A DNA stretch of 14,169 nucleotides from positions 1 to 14,169 of the forward strand of contig JACSSI010000042.1 of NCBI GenBank assembly GCA_014879345.1, read 5' to 3'. The translations under genes were made by a program, and so were the position numbers. The notes under the pieces were generated by a model. That model ran no database searches and was not told the origin of the DNA. It saw only the letters and a list, made by a program, of their open reading frames with translations. The stretch is from Anaerolineae bacterium (lineage in GTDB: Bacteria > Chloroflexota > Anaerolineae > Promineifilales > Promineifilaceae). Shown here in pieces: positions 1 to 7,500 of this stretch (within the stretch, counting starts at the first letter, position 1; every line of letters starts with the position of its first letter).

Positions 1-418
1 TCTCGGGAACATCTGCTGGCGGCACTTTGGCGCCAGCCCAATTAACAGCGGCGGCCTGGACGCCTGTCATATTCACATTGGTGAAGTCGGCGTCTTCCAC
101 ATTGACCCCATACCATCGACTGCCTGTCGTGTTGGCGTCTGTGAAGTTGACATTTTCGCAATTGGCAGCGGCGATGGTTGCACCGGTCAGGTTCGTTTGG
201 GATAGATTGCAGCCCTCCATATTTATGGCAGCTATCGTCGCTCCCGTTAAATTGGCTTTACTGAGATTTGCGGCCTCCATGTTCATCCCAGTCAACTTCA
301 TCCCTGATAAATCTAAGCCGCTCATATCTGCATGAGATAAGTCTCGTTGGCTCAATGCTTCAGCAACTGATTCACGAGATTCGTATTTGGTCGTAGTGAT
401 ATTTGTTTCTTCGCTCAT
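1..418 (-). CDS. Pentapeptide-repeat protein, N-terminal part (runs off left edge)
   Basis: The minus frame is open for 139 codons from ATG at 418 to the window edge, so the C-terminus is missing. After a hydrophilic N-terminus (MSEETNITTTKYESRESVAE) comes a run of five-residue units of the A(D/N)Lxx type: HADMS, GLDLS, GMKLT, GMNME, AANLS, KANLT, GATIA, AINME, GCNLS, QTNLT, then NVNFT, DADFT, NVNMT. Such repeats are known to form a right-handed quadrilateral beta-helix. Family roles vary widely (DNA mimicry and gyrase protection, scaffolding), and nothing here picks one. No signal peptide or membrane segment is visible, so it is probably cytosolic. The start is supported by GGAGG (427-431 on the other strand) 8 nt upstream and by an extended -10 promoter about 60 bp upstream. 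Some later units are degenerate (GSRWY, AVNWA), as is usual towards the middle or end of such a helix. Confidence 0.88.
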   Translation of the reverse strand, partial: MSEETNITTTKYESRESVAEALSQRDLSHADMSGLDLSGMKLTGMNMEAANLSKANLTGATIAAINMEGCNLSQTNLTGATIAAANCENVNFTDANTTGSRWYGVNVEDADFTNVNMTGVQAAAVNWAGAKVPPADVPE

Positions 419-477
419 TTTCTAATCCTCCATAGGGAATATATGCAATGGTGTAGGTGGCTATGAGTATCTACATC

Positions 478-486
478 ATTATAGCA
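478..486 (-). promoter_or_regulatory. Extended -10 promoter for the pentapeptide-repeat gene
   Basis: On the minus strand this reads TGCTATAAT, a perfect -10 hexamer with the TGn extension typical of sigma70-type promoters with weak -35 boxes. No convincing -35 lies 16-18 bp upstream. It would start transcription near 471, giving a leader of about 50 nt before ATG 418. The rest of the 419-639 gap shows no gene. Confidence 0.6.
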
Positions 487-639
487 TTGGATCCAGCCTA
501 TGACCGTTTGATCATCACGGTTATGCCAAGTCACCATACAGCGAAACTCATACACACGCGGTACGGTGGGCGTGAACACCACTCCATAGTGAGGCTTCCC
601 CTAACCGGAGCGGCCACGTGGATTTCTGGTGCCAATTTT

Positions 640-1896
640 CTACGCAAGCAGCGTTTCGGTGTTGTCGTCTACGCTGGTGGCATCCCACTGCCAGTCGGTT
701 TGCGTAGCCAGCCGCCAGTGGCTTTCTGTCATCTTACTCAAACGTTTCTGAAAAGCTTGCGCCAGGCCAGCCACATCGTCATTTGTACGTCCTGGATGCT
801 TTGCCAGCACGTTGCCAAGCGCCTGGCAAGCCAGCAGCGCCAGCGTCATGCCCTGCGCATAAAGCGGATTTAACGCATAAACCGCGTCACCGCTCACCAA
901 AAACCCCTCCAGTGTGCGCGGCAGCCTGTCATAACGGCGCAGCCGGTTATCGGCGCGACGGAAGCCATGGATGCGGCTTAACGGCTCCGCATTCTTGATA
1001 GTTTCATACAGGTGAGGCACAGGCAGACTGCGGGCAAATGTCAGGAAATCCGCTTCGTTTGTCGGCGGGTAATCCCCGGCTACACCGATCAAAGCTACGT
1101 GCCACTGATTATCTTCCATCGGCACAATGATGCCGCCGCGCGTGCCGTCTGGTGGCGTGGGGCGAATGTAGAGCATCTGCCAATCCTGGTCGAAGTTGTC
1201 AGGACGTTTGTACAGGCGCGATGCATAACCCACCAGGGCATCAATATGCCACTCTTCCGGCGGTTGAAACCCTAACTCGGTCAGCCACTGCGGCGCTCGG
1301 GAACGACGCCCGCTGGCATCCACAACCAGATCACCATCCAGCATCATTTGCCCACCAGCCGCGCCGGTGCGTGGACGAAGGGACACGCCGCCCACCCGAT
1401 GCCCGTCTTTTTGCGCGTAGAGGCCAGCAACTTCGTACCCGTGCAAAATCTCAATGCGTGGGTGGGTGCAAATTCGCTGGTAGATCGTTTGCTCTAACAG
1501 GCTGCGACTGCAAGAGACGGCGGCATGACGGCCGTTTGTGGGTGCTGTGTGCCAACTGCCTTCAAAATGAAAGGCAACGTCATCCGGTTCGCCCAACCGA
1601 ACTGCCCGGGCTGCCACCAATTCTTCTGTCATACCGGGGAACAAACGCTCAAGAATTTGCTGCCCCTGGGGTTGTAGATTGTGAGGATGATGCGCCTGAG
1701 GCACACCGGTGCGGTCTTGTATACCTTCCTCGGCGGGGCGGTGATCACGTTCAATAATTGTGACTTTCGCTACATAGTCGGCCAGAACACGAGCCATCGT
1801 CAGACCGGCAATGCCACTGCCAATGACGACAGCCTGCTGAAAAGCAAAGGTATTATTGTTTTCTATTTCACTTTGTTGGGTAAGCATGGTTTGCAT
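640..1896 (-). CDS. FAD-dependent oxidoreductase, monooxygenase-like (paralogue A)
   Basis: A 418-residue flavoprotein of the PHBH/UbiH-like FAD-dependent oxidoreductase group. Visible motifs are the Rossmann loop VVIGSGIAG (GxGxxG, residues 26-31), the end of beta-2 with an acidic residue for the FAD ribose (TIIERD, E49), and the second FAD-contacting motif GDAVYALNPLYAQGM (from residue 336). The middle block (GYASRLY, LYIRPTPP, RGGIIVP, GVAGDYPPT) is also shared with the paralogue at 12831-14093, about 60% identical over 147 residues counted by eye. Members of this superfamily hydroxylate, epoxidise or dehydrogenate organic substrates in the cytosol; the substrate cannot be read from sequence. 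No membrane segment or signal peptide is seen. Start ATG 1896 has GGAGG 5 nt upstream; Met4 is an in-frame alternative. The start overlaps the end of the small upstream ORF by 29 bp, which suggests translational coupling. Confidence 0.87.
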   Translation of the reverse strand: MQTMLTQQSEIENNNTFAFQQAVVIGSGIAGLTMARVLADYVAKVTIIERDHRPAEEGIQDRTGVPQAHHPHNLQPQGQQILERLFPGMTEELVAARAVRLGEPDDVAFHFEGSWHTAPTNGRHAAVSCSRSLLEQTIYQRICTHPRIEILHGYEVAGLYAQKDGHRVGGVSLRPRTGAAGGQMMLDGDLVVDASGRRSRAPQWLTELGFQPPEEWHIDALVGYASRLYKRPDNFDQDWQMLYIRPTPPDGTRGGIIVPMEDNQWHVALIGVAGDYPPTNEADFLTFARSLPVPHLYETIKNAEPLSRIHGFRRADNRLRRYDRLPRTLEGFLVSGDAVYALNPLYAQGMTLALLACQALGNVLAKHPGRTNDDVAGLAQAFQKRLSKMTESHWRLATQTDWQWDATSVDDNTETLLA

Positions 1897-2080
1897 GTTT
1901 CCTCCGCATAAATGGAAATAATTGCCGCGCTTTCATGCGATTTTTGATGGCACTTAGGACGTTAGACTTTGAGCGGCGTTGAGCGCTGGCTGATAAGCGT
2001 GCGTTGTGTGCCTCATGCAGGAGCGCCTGCCGCTTGTCACGTACCATAAATTCTTGGGTATATATATTGAAGTTAATCAT
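1868..2080 (-). CDS. Small basic hypothetical protein, probably coupled to the FAD oxidoreductase
   Basis: A 70-residue ORF starting with ATG at 2080, with GGAGG about 7 nt upstream, which argues for real translation. The first ~35 residues (MINFNIYTQEFMVRDKRQAL, then LHEAHNARLSAS) resemble the amphipathic-helix pattern of many short, poorly characterised bacterial proteins that begin 'yT.e.v.eR...LL.EA...RL'. The rest is Arg/Lys-rich with no recognised domain, membrane segment or cysteine motif. It ends 29 bp inside the following oxidoreductase gene. It may act as a leader cistron for that gene or as a small protein with its own role. Function is unknown. The C-terminal half could also be unselected read-through of a shorter ancestral frame. 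Confidence 0.55.
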   Translation of the reverse strand: MINFNIYTQEFMVRDKRQALLHEAHNARLSASAQRRSKSNVLSAIKNRMKARQLFPFMRRKHANHAYPTK

Positions 2081-2194
2081 GATAAACCTCCGGTTAAAAT
2101 GCGCGAACGTATTTGATGTCTGTAAGCAGAATGGGTGTAACCCGAGGGAATGATCATCTACCAGAGGTGGCGCGGTCAGAAACCGGCCACAGCG

Positions 2195-2203
2195 AGTATA
2201 ACA
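2195..2203 (-). promoter_or_regulatory. Candidate extended -10 promoter for small ORF and FAD oxidoreductase A
   Basis: The minus strand reads TGTTATACT, an extended -10 (TGn plus a 5/6 hexamer), about 115 bp upstream of ATG 2080. No good -35 is visible. It is the best promoter-like site for the leftward pair of genes, and its form matches the site at 478-486. Apart from this site and the 2260-2369 element, I see nothing recognisable in the 2081-2436 gap. Confidence 0.35.
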
Positions 2204-2259
2204 AAGGTTAGCCTTCTGCTTCTATTTCAGTTGATGTCCGTTTTCCTGTTCAATTGAGG

Positions 2260-2369
2260 CCAGCATACAAAACGACCGTCCCTTTATCGCTTCATAAAGC
2301 GTCCCGCACCCCATCTCGGAAGTGGGATGAGTGCGGGGGCGATGGGGGAACGGCCGTTTTGTATGCTGG
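2260..2369. repeat. 110-bp nested inverted-repeat element (three-way-junction fold)
   Basis: Outer arms 2260-2282 and 2347-2369 are 23-bp inverted repeats with two mismatches; they begin CCAGCATACAAAACG and end in its complement. The right arm contains AACGGCCGTT, while the left arm carries the slightly decayed AACGACCGTC. Inside are a small hairpin (CGCTT/AAGCG at 2288-2301, or the alternative CTTTAT/ATAAAG at 2282-2299) and a strong hairpin. The strong one pairs 2303-2309 with 2331-2337 (CCCGCAC/GTGCGGG), then 2312-2317 with 2324-2329 around the loop GGAAGT. It ends 67 bp before the EamA gene start. It could be a small non-autonomous mobile repeat, a DNA cruciform site, or a structured RNA leader. 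No target-site duplication is evident. Confidence 0.6.
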
Positions 2370-2436
2370 GGTCAGGTAGGGCAACAACAAGACAAAGCTA
2401 ACCAGTCAGCCCTCAAATCAACAAGGAGATCAGATC

Positions 2437-3411
2437 ATGTTTCAGCAAATAACCAAACAAACTCATACCTCCACCCACACCCACATCCCCACCAGACAAC
2501 GCTGGCAGGAATTAAGGGCATCCTTAACCGTTTTAGGCGCGTTTGCGGCTGTCCATCTATTTTGGGGATCCACCTTCCTGGCTATTCACTTTGCCATCGA
2601 CTCGATTCCCCCTTTCCTGATGGCTGGGTCGCGGTTTGTGATTGCCGGAGCGATTCTTTATATCTGGGCACGTTGGCGCGGTGCGCCCCGGCCGCAGCGC
2701 CTGCACTGGCGCACCGCCTTCATTATTGGCGGGTTGATGCAGTTGGGCGGAAATGGCATCGTCGGCTGGTCTGAGCAGTACGTGCCATCGAGTATGGCTG
2801 GCCTGCTGGTGTCTACCGTACCCATGTGGGTGGTAGTTATTGGTGTCGTGCTAAACCGGAAACGGCCGTCTTGGGCAGTGATAGCCGCGTTAGGACTGGG
2901 TCTGCTGGGAGTTGGGCTGTTATTCAGGCCAGGCGGCATTGCCAGCAGCGACAGCCGCGCCCTGACAGCCATGCTTATCTTGCTGGCAGCTTGTTTTTCC
3001 TGGGCGCTGGGTACTCATTATTCACGCACAGCCGTGCAGCCCACATCGTTCAACATGGCTACCGGCATGAATTTGCTGGCTGGTGGTTTCCTGTTGTTGG
3101 TGTTTAGCGGGATCAATGGGGAATATGCGGGTTTTGACATAACGGCCGTTACCTTCAAATCTATTATGGCCGTACTCTACCTGGTGGTCTTTGGCTCCAT
3201 TATCGGCTTCAGCGCCTACATGTGGTTGGTCAAAACGACAACGCCAGCGCGGGCTTCCTCCAACTTCTACGTCAACCCGGTGGTCGCCGTTTTTCTCGGC
3301 TGGTTGCTGGTCGGCGAAACCATCACCAGCATGACCCTGGTCGCCGCCGCCGTCATCATCGGCGCTGTCATCATGATTGTGACGCAGAAAAAACCGGCAA
3401 AGGCAAATTAA
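2437..3411 (+). CDS. EamA/DMT-family exporter, YedA-like
   Basis: A 324-residue inner-membrane transporter of the drug/metabolite transporter superfamily, with about ten hydrophobic segments arranged as two EamA repeats. Hallmarks are FWGSTFLAIHFAI and PPFLMAGSRF in repeat 1, NGIVGWSEQYVPS with TVPMWVVV, and the repeat-2 end YVNPVVAVFLGWLLVGETI. These resemble E. coli YedA closely. Family members export metabolites or toxic compounds, but the substrate is not predictable. The protein carries an unusual hydrophilic N-terminal extension of ~30 residues rich in Thr and His (TSTHTHIPT) before the first membrane helix. The start is supported by AAGGAG (2423-2428) 8 nt upstream of the ATG. An 82-bp gap separates it from the globin on the same strand, so co-transcription is plausible. 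The nested inverted repeat at 2260-2369 lies in its upstream region and could affect its expression. Confidence 0.9.
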   Translation: MFQQITKQTHTSTHTHIPTRQRWQELRASLTVLGAFAAVHLFWGSTFLAIHFAIDSIPPFLMAGSRFVIAGAILYIWARWRGAPRPQRLHWRTAFIIGGLMQLGGNGIVGWSEQYVPSSMAGLLVSTVPMWVVVIGVVLNRKRPSWAVIAALGLGLLGVGLLFRPGGIASSDSRALTAMLILLAACFSWALGTHYSRTAVQPTSFNMATGMNLLAGGFLLLVFSGINGEYAGFDITAVTFKSIMAVLYLVVFGSIIGFSAYMWLVKTTTPARASSNFYVNPVVAVFLGWLLVGETITSMTLVAAAVIIGAVIMIVTQKKPAKAN

Positions 3412-3493
3412 CGCGATTTTCTACAGACAAACGGCCGTTTATTCAGCAGAGATTATGGGTAAACGGCCGTTATCAATGCCAAAGGAACCGTTC

Positions 3494-3940
3494 ATGAACA
3501 CGTCTACTTCCTCAAATACACAAAACTGGCCCGCCGTCCGCCGCACATTAGAAATGATTCTGCCGCTGGCAGACACCTTCGCTTTTATGTTTTACAACCG
3601 GTTTTTTGAATATGAACCAGCGGCACGGTCGTTATTTAAAGCCGACATGAGCACTCAACGGAAAAAAGTCATTAACCTGCTAGCGTTTGCCCTGCGTGGA
3701 CTAGATCGACCCTACCTCATCGAAAAAGAGCTGCGCCGTTTAGGTCGCCATCACGCCCAATATCAGATCAGCCGTCAGCAGTATGAACATTTGAACGAGG
3801 CCATCATCTGGGCTTTTGGTGAGACCCTGGGCAGCAACTTCAATGAAGAGAGTCGTCAGGCGTGGCACCACGCCCTCAACGCCATCACCACTATCATGCT
3901 GGCCGCCGCCGCTGAAACCAAAGCCATGCCTGCGATCTAA
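3494..3940 (+). CDS. Single-domain bacterial globin
   Basis: A 148-residue protein with the 3-over-3 globin pattern of single-domain haemoglobins and the globin part of flavohaemoglobins. Visible landmarks are FYNRFFE in helix B (Y34), P42 and F48 around the CD corner, Q55 at the likely distal E7 position, and the proximal region LGRHHAQYQIS. In that region H87 aligns with the F8 haem ligand, by comparison with the family pattern LGxxHxxYgV. The closing AWHHALNAITTIML fits helix H. No reductase domain follows, so electrons would have to come from another protein. Family roles are O2 binding, NO detoxification and O2/NO sensing. I chose ATG 3494 because AAAGGAA (3481-3487) precedes it; the upstream in-frame ATG 3455 would put the start before a palindrome and add a non-globin tail. 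It is probably transcribed with the EamA gene. Confidence 0.85.
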   Translation: MNTSTSSNTQNWPAVRRTLEMILPLADTFAFMFYNRFFEYEPAARSLFKADMSTQRKKVINLLAFALRGLDRPYLIEKELRRLGRHHAQYQISRQQYEHLNEAIIWAFGETLGSNFNEESRQAWHHALNAITTIMLAAAAETKAMPAI

Positions 3941-3972
3941 CCTGGGCCACTTTGCTTTAAATCGTATCATGT

Positions 3973-4036
3973 GGTGGCAAGCTGCAAGTCGCAAGTTATT
4001 CAGGCGACCTTCACCTGCCACCTGCAACTTGCCACC
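3973..4036. terminator. Imperfect inverted repeat between convergent genes
   Basis: Arms 3973-3989 and 4020-4036 are complementary at 15 of 17 positions (GGTGGCAAG pairs with CTTGCCACC). Smaller GCAAG/CACCTGC direct repeats lie within it. It sits between the globin stop (3940) and the giant regulator stop (4078), where a bidirectional terminator is expected. There is no strong T-tract, so the alternative is a dispersed repeat of the 'GCAAGTTGCAGGTGGC' kind. Confidence 0.45.
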
Positions 4037-4077
4037 TGCAACAAAAAGACAGTGTATGCCCTTTAGCGGTAAATTAG

Positions 4078-4530
4078 TTACTTTAAATCAGCTAATAGCT
4101 CCGCTGTCAACTGCCAGATATTCTTTTGTCGCTGCTGCGCTTCAGTTTCAGCCTGAGCAAGCTGCTGGGGTGTCAGTTTTTGCGTGAACATTAAAACCGG
4201 CTCCACCTGGGTTTTGGTCTCGTGCCAGCTCGCATGATGCTGCGTCACGAGCAGCGCCAACATAACCGCTGCCTTCAAATCCCCTTGCTTTGCCGCGTAA
4301 TGCGCCATCACAGCCAGCGCCGCCAGAATAATTCCCTGCTCATTCGAGGAAAGCGTCCGTGAAAACGCCCGGATCAAATGTTCACGGGCTTTGTCATATG
4401 CTTCAAGCGCAATTGTCGCCCTGGCCAAACCGGCGCGGGCATAGGCAATGCCCCAATCATGGTCTGGTTCCTGGGCATATTTGAGGCTCTTGGTGAACTG
4501 GGCTTCCGCTTCCGCAAAATCACCCTGCAT
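4078..4530 (-). CDS. Frameshifted C-terminal TPR segment of the giant regulator
   Basis: This frame carries the natural end of the giant regulator, separated from it by an apparent single-base deletion. It reads MQGDFAEAEAQFTKSLKYAQ and continues as TPR-like helical pairs (WGIAYARAGLARATIALEAY, EQGIILAALAVMAHYAAKQG), ending LLADLK at a TAA. The text joins directly onto the last in-frame residues of the main ORF (HRGLGDIA). Restoring one base gives LGDIAQMQGDF or LGGYCQMQGDF, both with correct TPR spacing of six residues between LG and GD. No ribosome-binding site precedes Met at 4530, so it is unlikely to be an independent gene. If the deletion is a sequencing or assembly error, the true gene spans 4078-11048. 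Confidence 0.8.
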   Translation of the reverse strand: MQGDFAEAEAQFTKSLKYAQEPDHDWGIAYARAGLARATIALEAYDKAREHLIRAFSRTLSSNEQGIILAALAVMAHYAAKQGDLKAAVMLALLVTQHHASWHETKTQVEPVLMFTQKLTPQQLAQAETEAQQRQKNIWQLTAELLADLK

Positions 4531-7500
4531 CTGGCAATATCCCCCAATCCACGATGATAAAAAATATAGCCGCTCCGATCCCCCACCTCATCAAAAACAG
4601 TCCTGGCTTTGTCATACCAACTGCGGGCCGCTGCCAGATCCCCTAGCACCCGGTATATTTCCCCCATTTCCCAGAGGCACCAGGCCACTGCCCAAGTGTC
4701 GCCCCATTCTTGCGAAATTGCCAGACTGCGCTCTCGCGTTTCCAGGGCATGTTCCAGTGTGCTGTAGCGCACTGCTTCATAGCTTTCTTTGGAAAGCACC
4801 TGCGCCGCCAAGCGTGTGATGCCCATTTCCAAATAAGCATCGCTCGTCTTGCGGTAACTGCTAAAAGCCTCTTCAAAGCGTCCTAACTGCATGTATACGT
4901 CGCCGATTTGCCAGTGGAGATCGGCCGCTATGACCACATCACCGGCCGTTTGCAATTGGGCTTGCGCCGTTTGCCATAAATCGATGGCGGCCTCAAAATC
5001 ATGTTGAAAGCGGCGTAGTTGGCCCAGCGCCCGCAGCGTCAGCCCCCCTTCCCGTTCATCCCCATACGCTTTGTAAATAGCCAGCGCTTCCTGGATGTGG
5101 GTCTCTATTTCTTGCTGCTTCTCCTTGTCTGTGTAATCTAGCTGCATCAGGTTGACTAAAAAGAGCAGGGCAAGGGCTAACGGCCGTTGTGCCTTAGCCG
5201 TTCGATGATAAGTAACCAACTGGCGCATAATGACCTGGCCTTCTTCACGATTGATGATACGGCCGTAAATATAGGTCAGCAAAATGCCCCACACGTGCAG
5301 CTCTTGCAGCCTCTCCAGGCTGCCCGTTAGCGCCCACGCCTCCCGAATCGATTTCAACTCCGCCGGAATCAGCAGCCCAAATGTTTCAAAGCGAATGGGG
5401 TAGCCGTTCAGGCAGAAGGCCGACTGCGCTGTGAGTAAGATAACCTGCAAGCGCCGCTTTTCCGCCTCATCAAGCACGGCGGCGGCCACTCCTTTTTGGG
5501 CGGGGCGCAACAGGGCATTCATTTCCAATGCTTTGAGCTGCGCTTCACAGAAACGGAAGATCGCTGGCAGCAGCTCATCGACAACCTCCACCACCCGTCC
5601 CTCCGCTATCAGCCGCTCCCAGGCCACGCGCACATTATCAAATTCAGTGGCTACAATCCGAATGGCTTCTTTCTGCTGCGGACCATTCATCATCTGATTC
5701 GTTTCATGGAACAGATCGATGAAATAGCGGACATACTGCTCACGCGCCTCTGCCTGGGCTTCAGGCGAGGACCTCAGCTTTTCCCGGGCAAACTGCCGCG
5801 CTAATTCATGCATATGAAAACGGCCGTTGGCGTCTCTCTGCAACCAAGACCTGTTGACCAGCGTCAACAATATGCGAACTGTCGCGCCTGCCACCTGGTT
5901 CGCTGCCGGGCGCGTAAAACCATTGCGAAACAAGGAAAGCTTTGCCAGGATTTGTTTATCCGCTGCTGTTAACTGATTCCAGGAGGTGGTAAAGACAGCC
6001 CGCACACTGCGCTGCCGTTCCGGCAAATCCCGCATATCGCCTTCTAACACGTCAAAACAGGTGGCAATCTCATCGGCGATTTCCGGCAGGGTGAGTACGT
6101 CTAACCAGCCTGCCGCCAGCACCAGAGCCAGCGGCATGCCATCCACCAGGTGGCACAAACGGGCAATCGCCTGCATAGACTCTGGACTCTGCTCCAATTC
6201 GGCCGCCGACAATCCTGCCTGTTGTATGAAAAGAAGCGCTGCTTCATTCTCAAGCAGCGTTTGGGCTTGGGATTCTTGGGGCAAAGCCATACCTGGCAGC
6301 GGAAAAAGTGTTTCCTGGATTAAATTGAGCCGTTCCCGCGACGTTGCCAGGATTTTAACGCGGGGTGCGCCTTGCAAAATCCGTCCCGCCAGGGTGGCTT
6401 CGCTCAGAAGATGCTCAAAATTGTCCAGTATCAGCAGCAGTTGTTTGTCACGCAAAAAGTCTATCAACTGCGTTTCCGGCGTTGCCTGACCTTGAAAGTG
6501 AAAATCTAGTTGTTCCGCCAGTTCCGGCAGTATTTGGGCAGGGGAATCCAGGGGCGCCAGTTCTAAAAAGATAACGCCATCCGGGAAGTGATCCACCAGG
6601 GAGGCGGCGACGGCTAAGGCCAGGCGGGTCTTGCCCATGCCGCCGGGGCCGCTCAAGGTGACCAGACGGTTGGCGGCGTCATCGAGCAGTAGTTTGCGCA
6701 CTGCGGCCAATTCTTGCTTGCGGCCAACAAAGGGGGTGGATGGCTGTGGCAGTTTTATTTTTGTGGATTTTTGAGTGGAAACGGCCGTTTCCAATTCCTC
6801 CACCAAACCCGCCGCCATCTCCCGCCAATCCGGGAGCTGCTCTCGACTGTGTTCGGCGGCAACCTCATGGGCGGGTAATTCCTCAAGCGCCAGGCGTGCA
6901 GCCTCTCGCGTGGCCCCACTGCTGGCTGGATGCTTTTCCGCCAGACTTAGAAGCGCCACAGCCCGCTGCACTTTGCCAGCGTGCAACAGCAGGGGAGCAA
7001 CACCCGTAAACACATCGAGTGCAACTGGCGCTAGTTTGTGTGAGCACGCCACTTGCAGCGCCAGCCGGTAAAATCGGCAAGCCTCACCCGTGCGGCTCTC
7101 GCCAGCACGGGTCATCACGCGCCCCAGGCTGTTGTAAACGGCCGCCAGCATAGGCTCATTGTCCAATTCCTGCCAGACGACAAGCGCCTCATGCAAAAAC
7201 TGTTCAGCTTGATGTTCCGCGCCCTGCCTGTAAGTTAGAATACCCATCTGGTGCAGACATTCCGCCACTTCAGCCTGGTGACCCAGCGTGCGTGCCGCTG
7301 CCAAACCATCCCGCAGCAAGTGCGTGGCTTTATCCCACTCGCCCCGCTGCTGCCAGACGATGCCCAGGTATGTTTTGGTGGCACCTGTATTGCTGGAGCC
7401 GATTTCTTCGGCAATGGCTAGACTTTTTTCCAGGTGGACGAGTGCCTGGTCAATCTGCCCCTGATGAACAGCCAATAGTCCCAGGTCGCGCAGTAAATCA

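Noticed and set aside
457..873. Plus-strand ORF of 138 codons
   Set aside because: Its larger part is antisense to the end of FAD oxidoreductase A, it has no recognisable domain, and no ribosome-binding site precedes it.
2260..2369. Classic insertion sequence
   Set aside because: No transposase frame and no target-site duplication flank the inverted repeats, so it is recorded only as a structured repeat.
2331..2774. Plus-strand ORF of 147 codons overlapping the exporter gene
   Set aside because: Alternate frame of the EamA gene, beginning inside the inverted-repeat element; no coding features.
4533..4545. Programmed ribosomal frameshift
   Set aside because: No slippery heptamer or downstream pseudoknot is apparent, and TPR regulators are not known for it; a simple indel explains the data better.
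5986..6489. Long Ser/Arg-rich plus-strand ORF of 167 codons
   Set aside because: Antisense shadow of the second STAND domain of the giant regulator; composition is typical of reverse-frame translation of GC-rich coding DNA.
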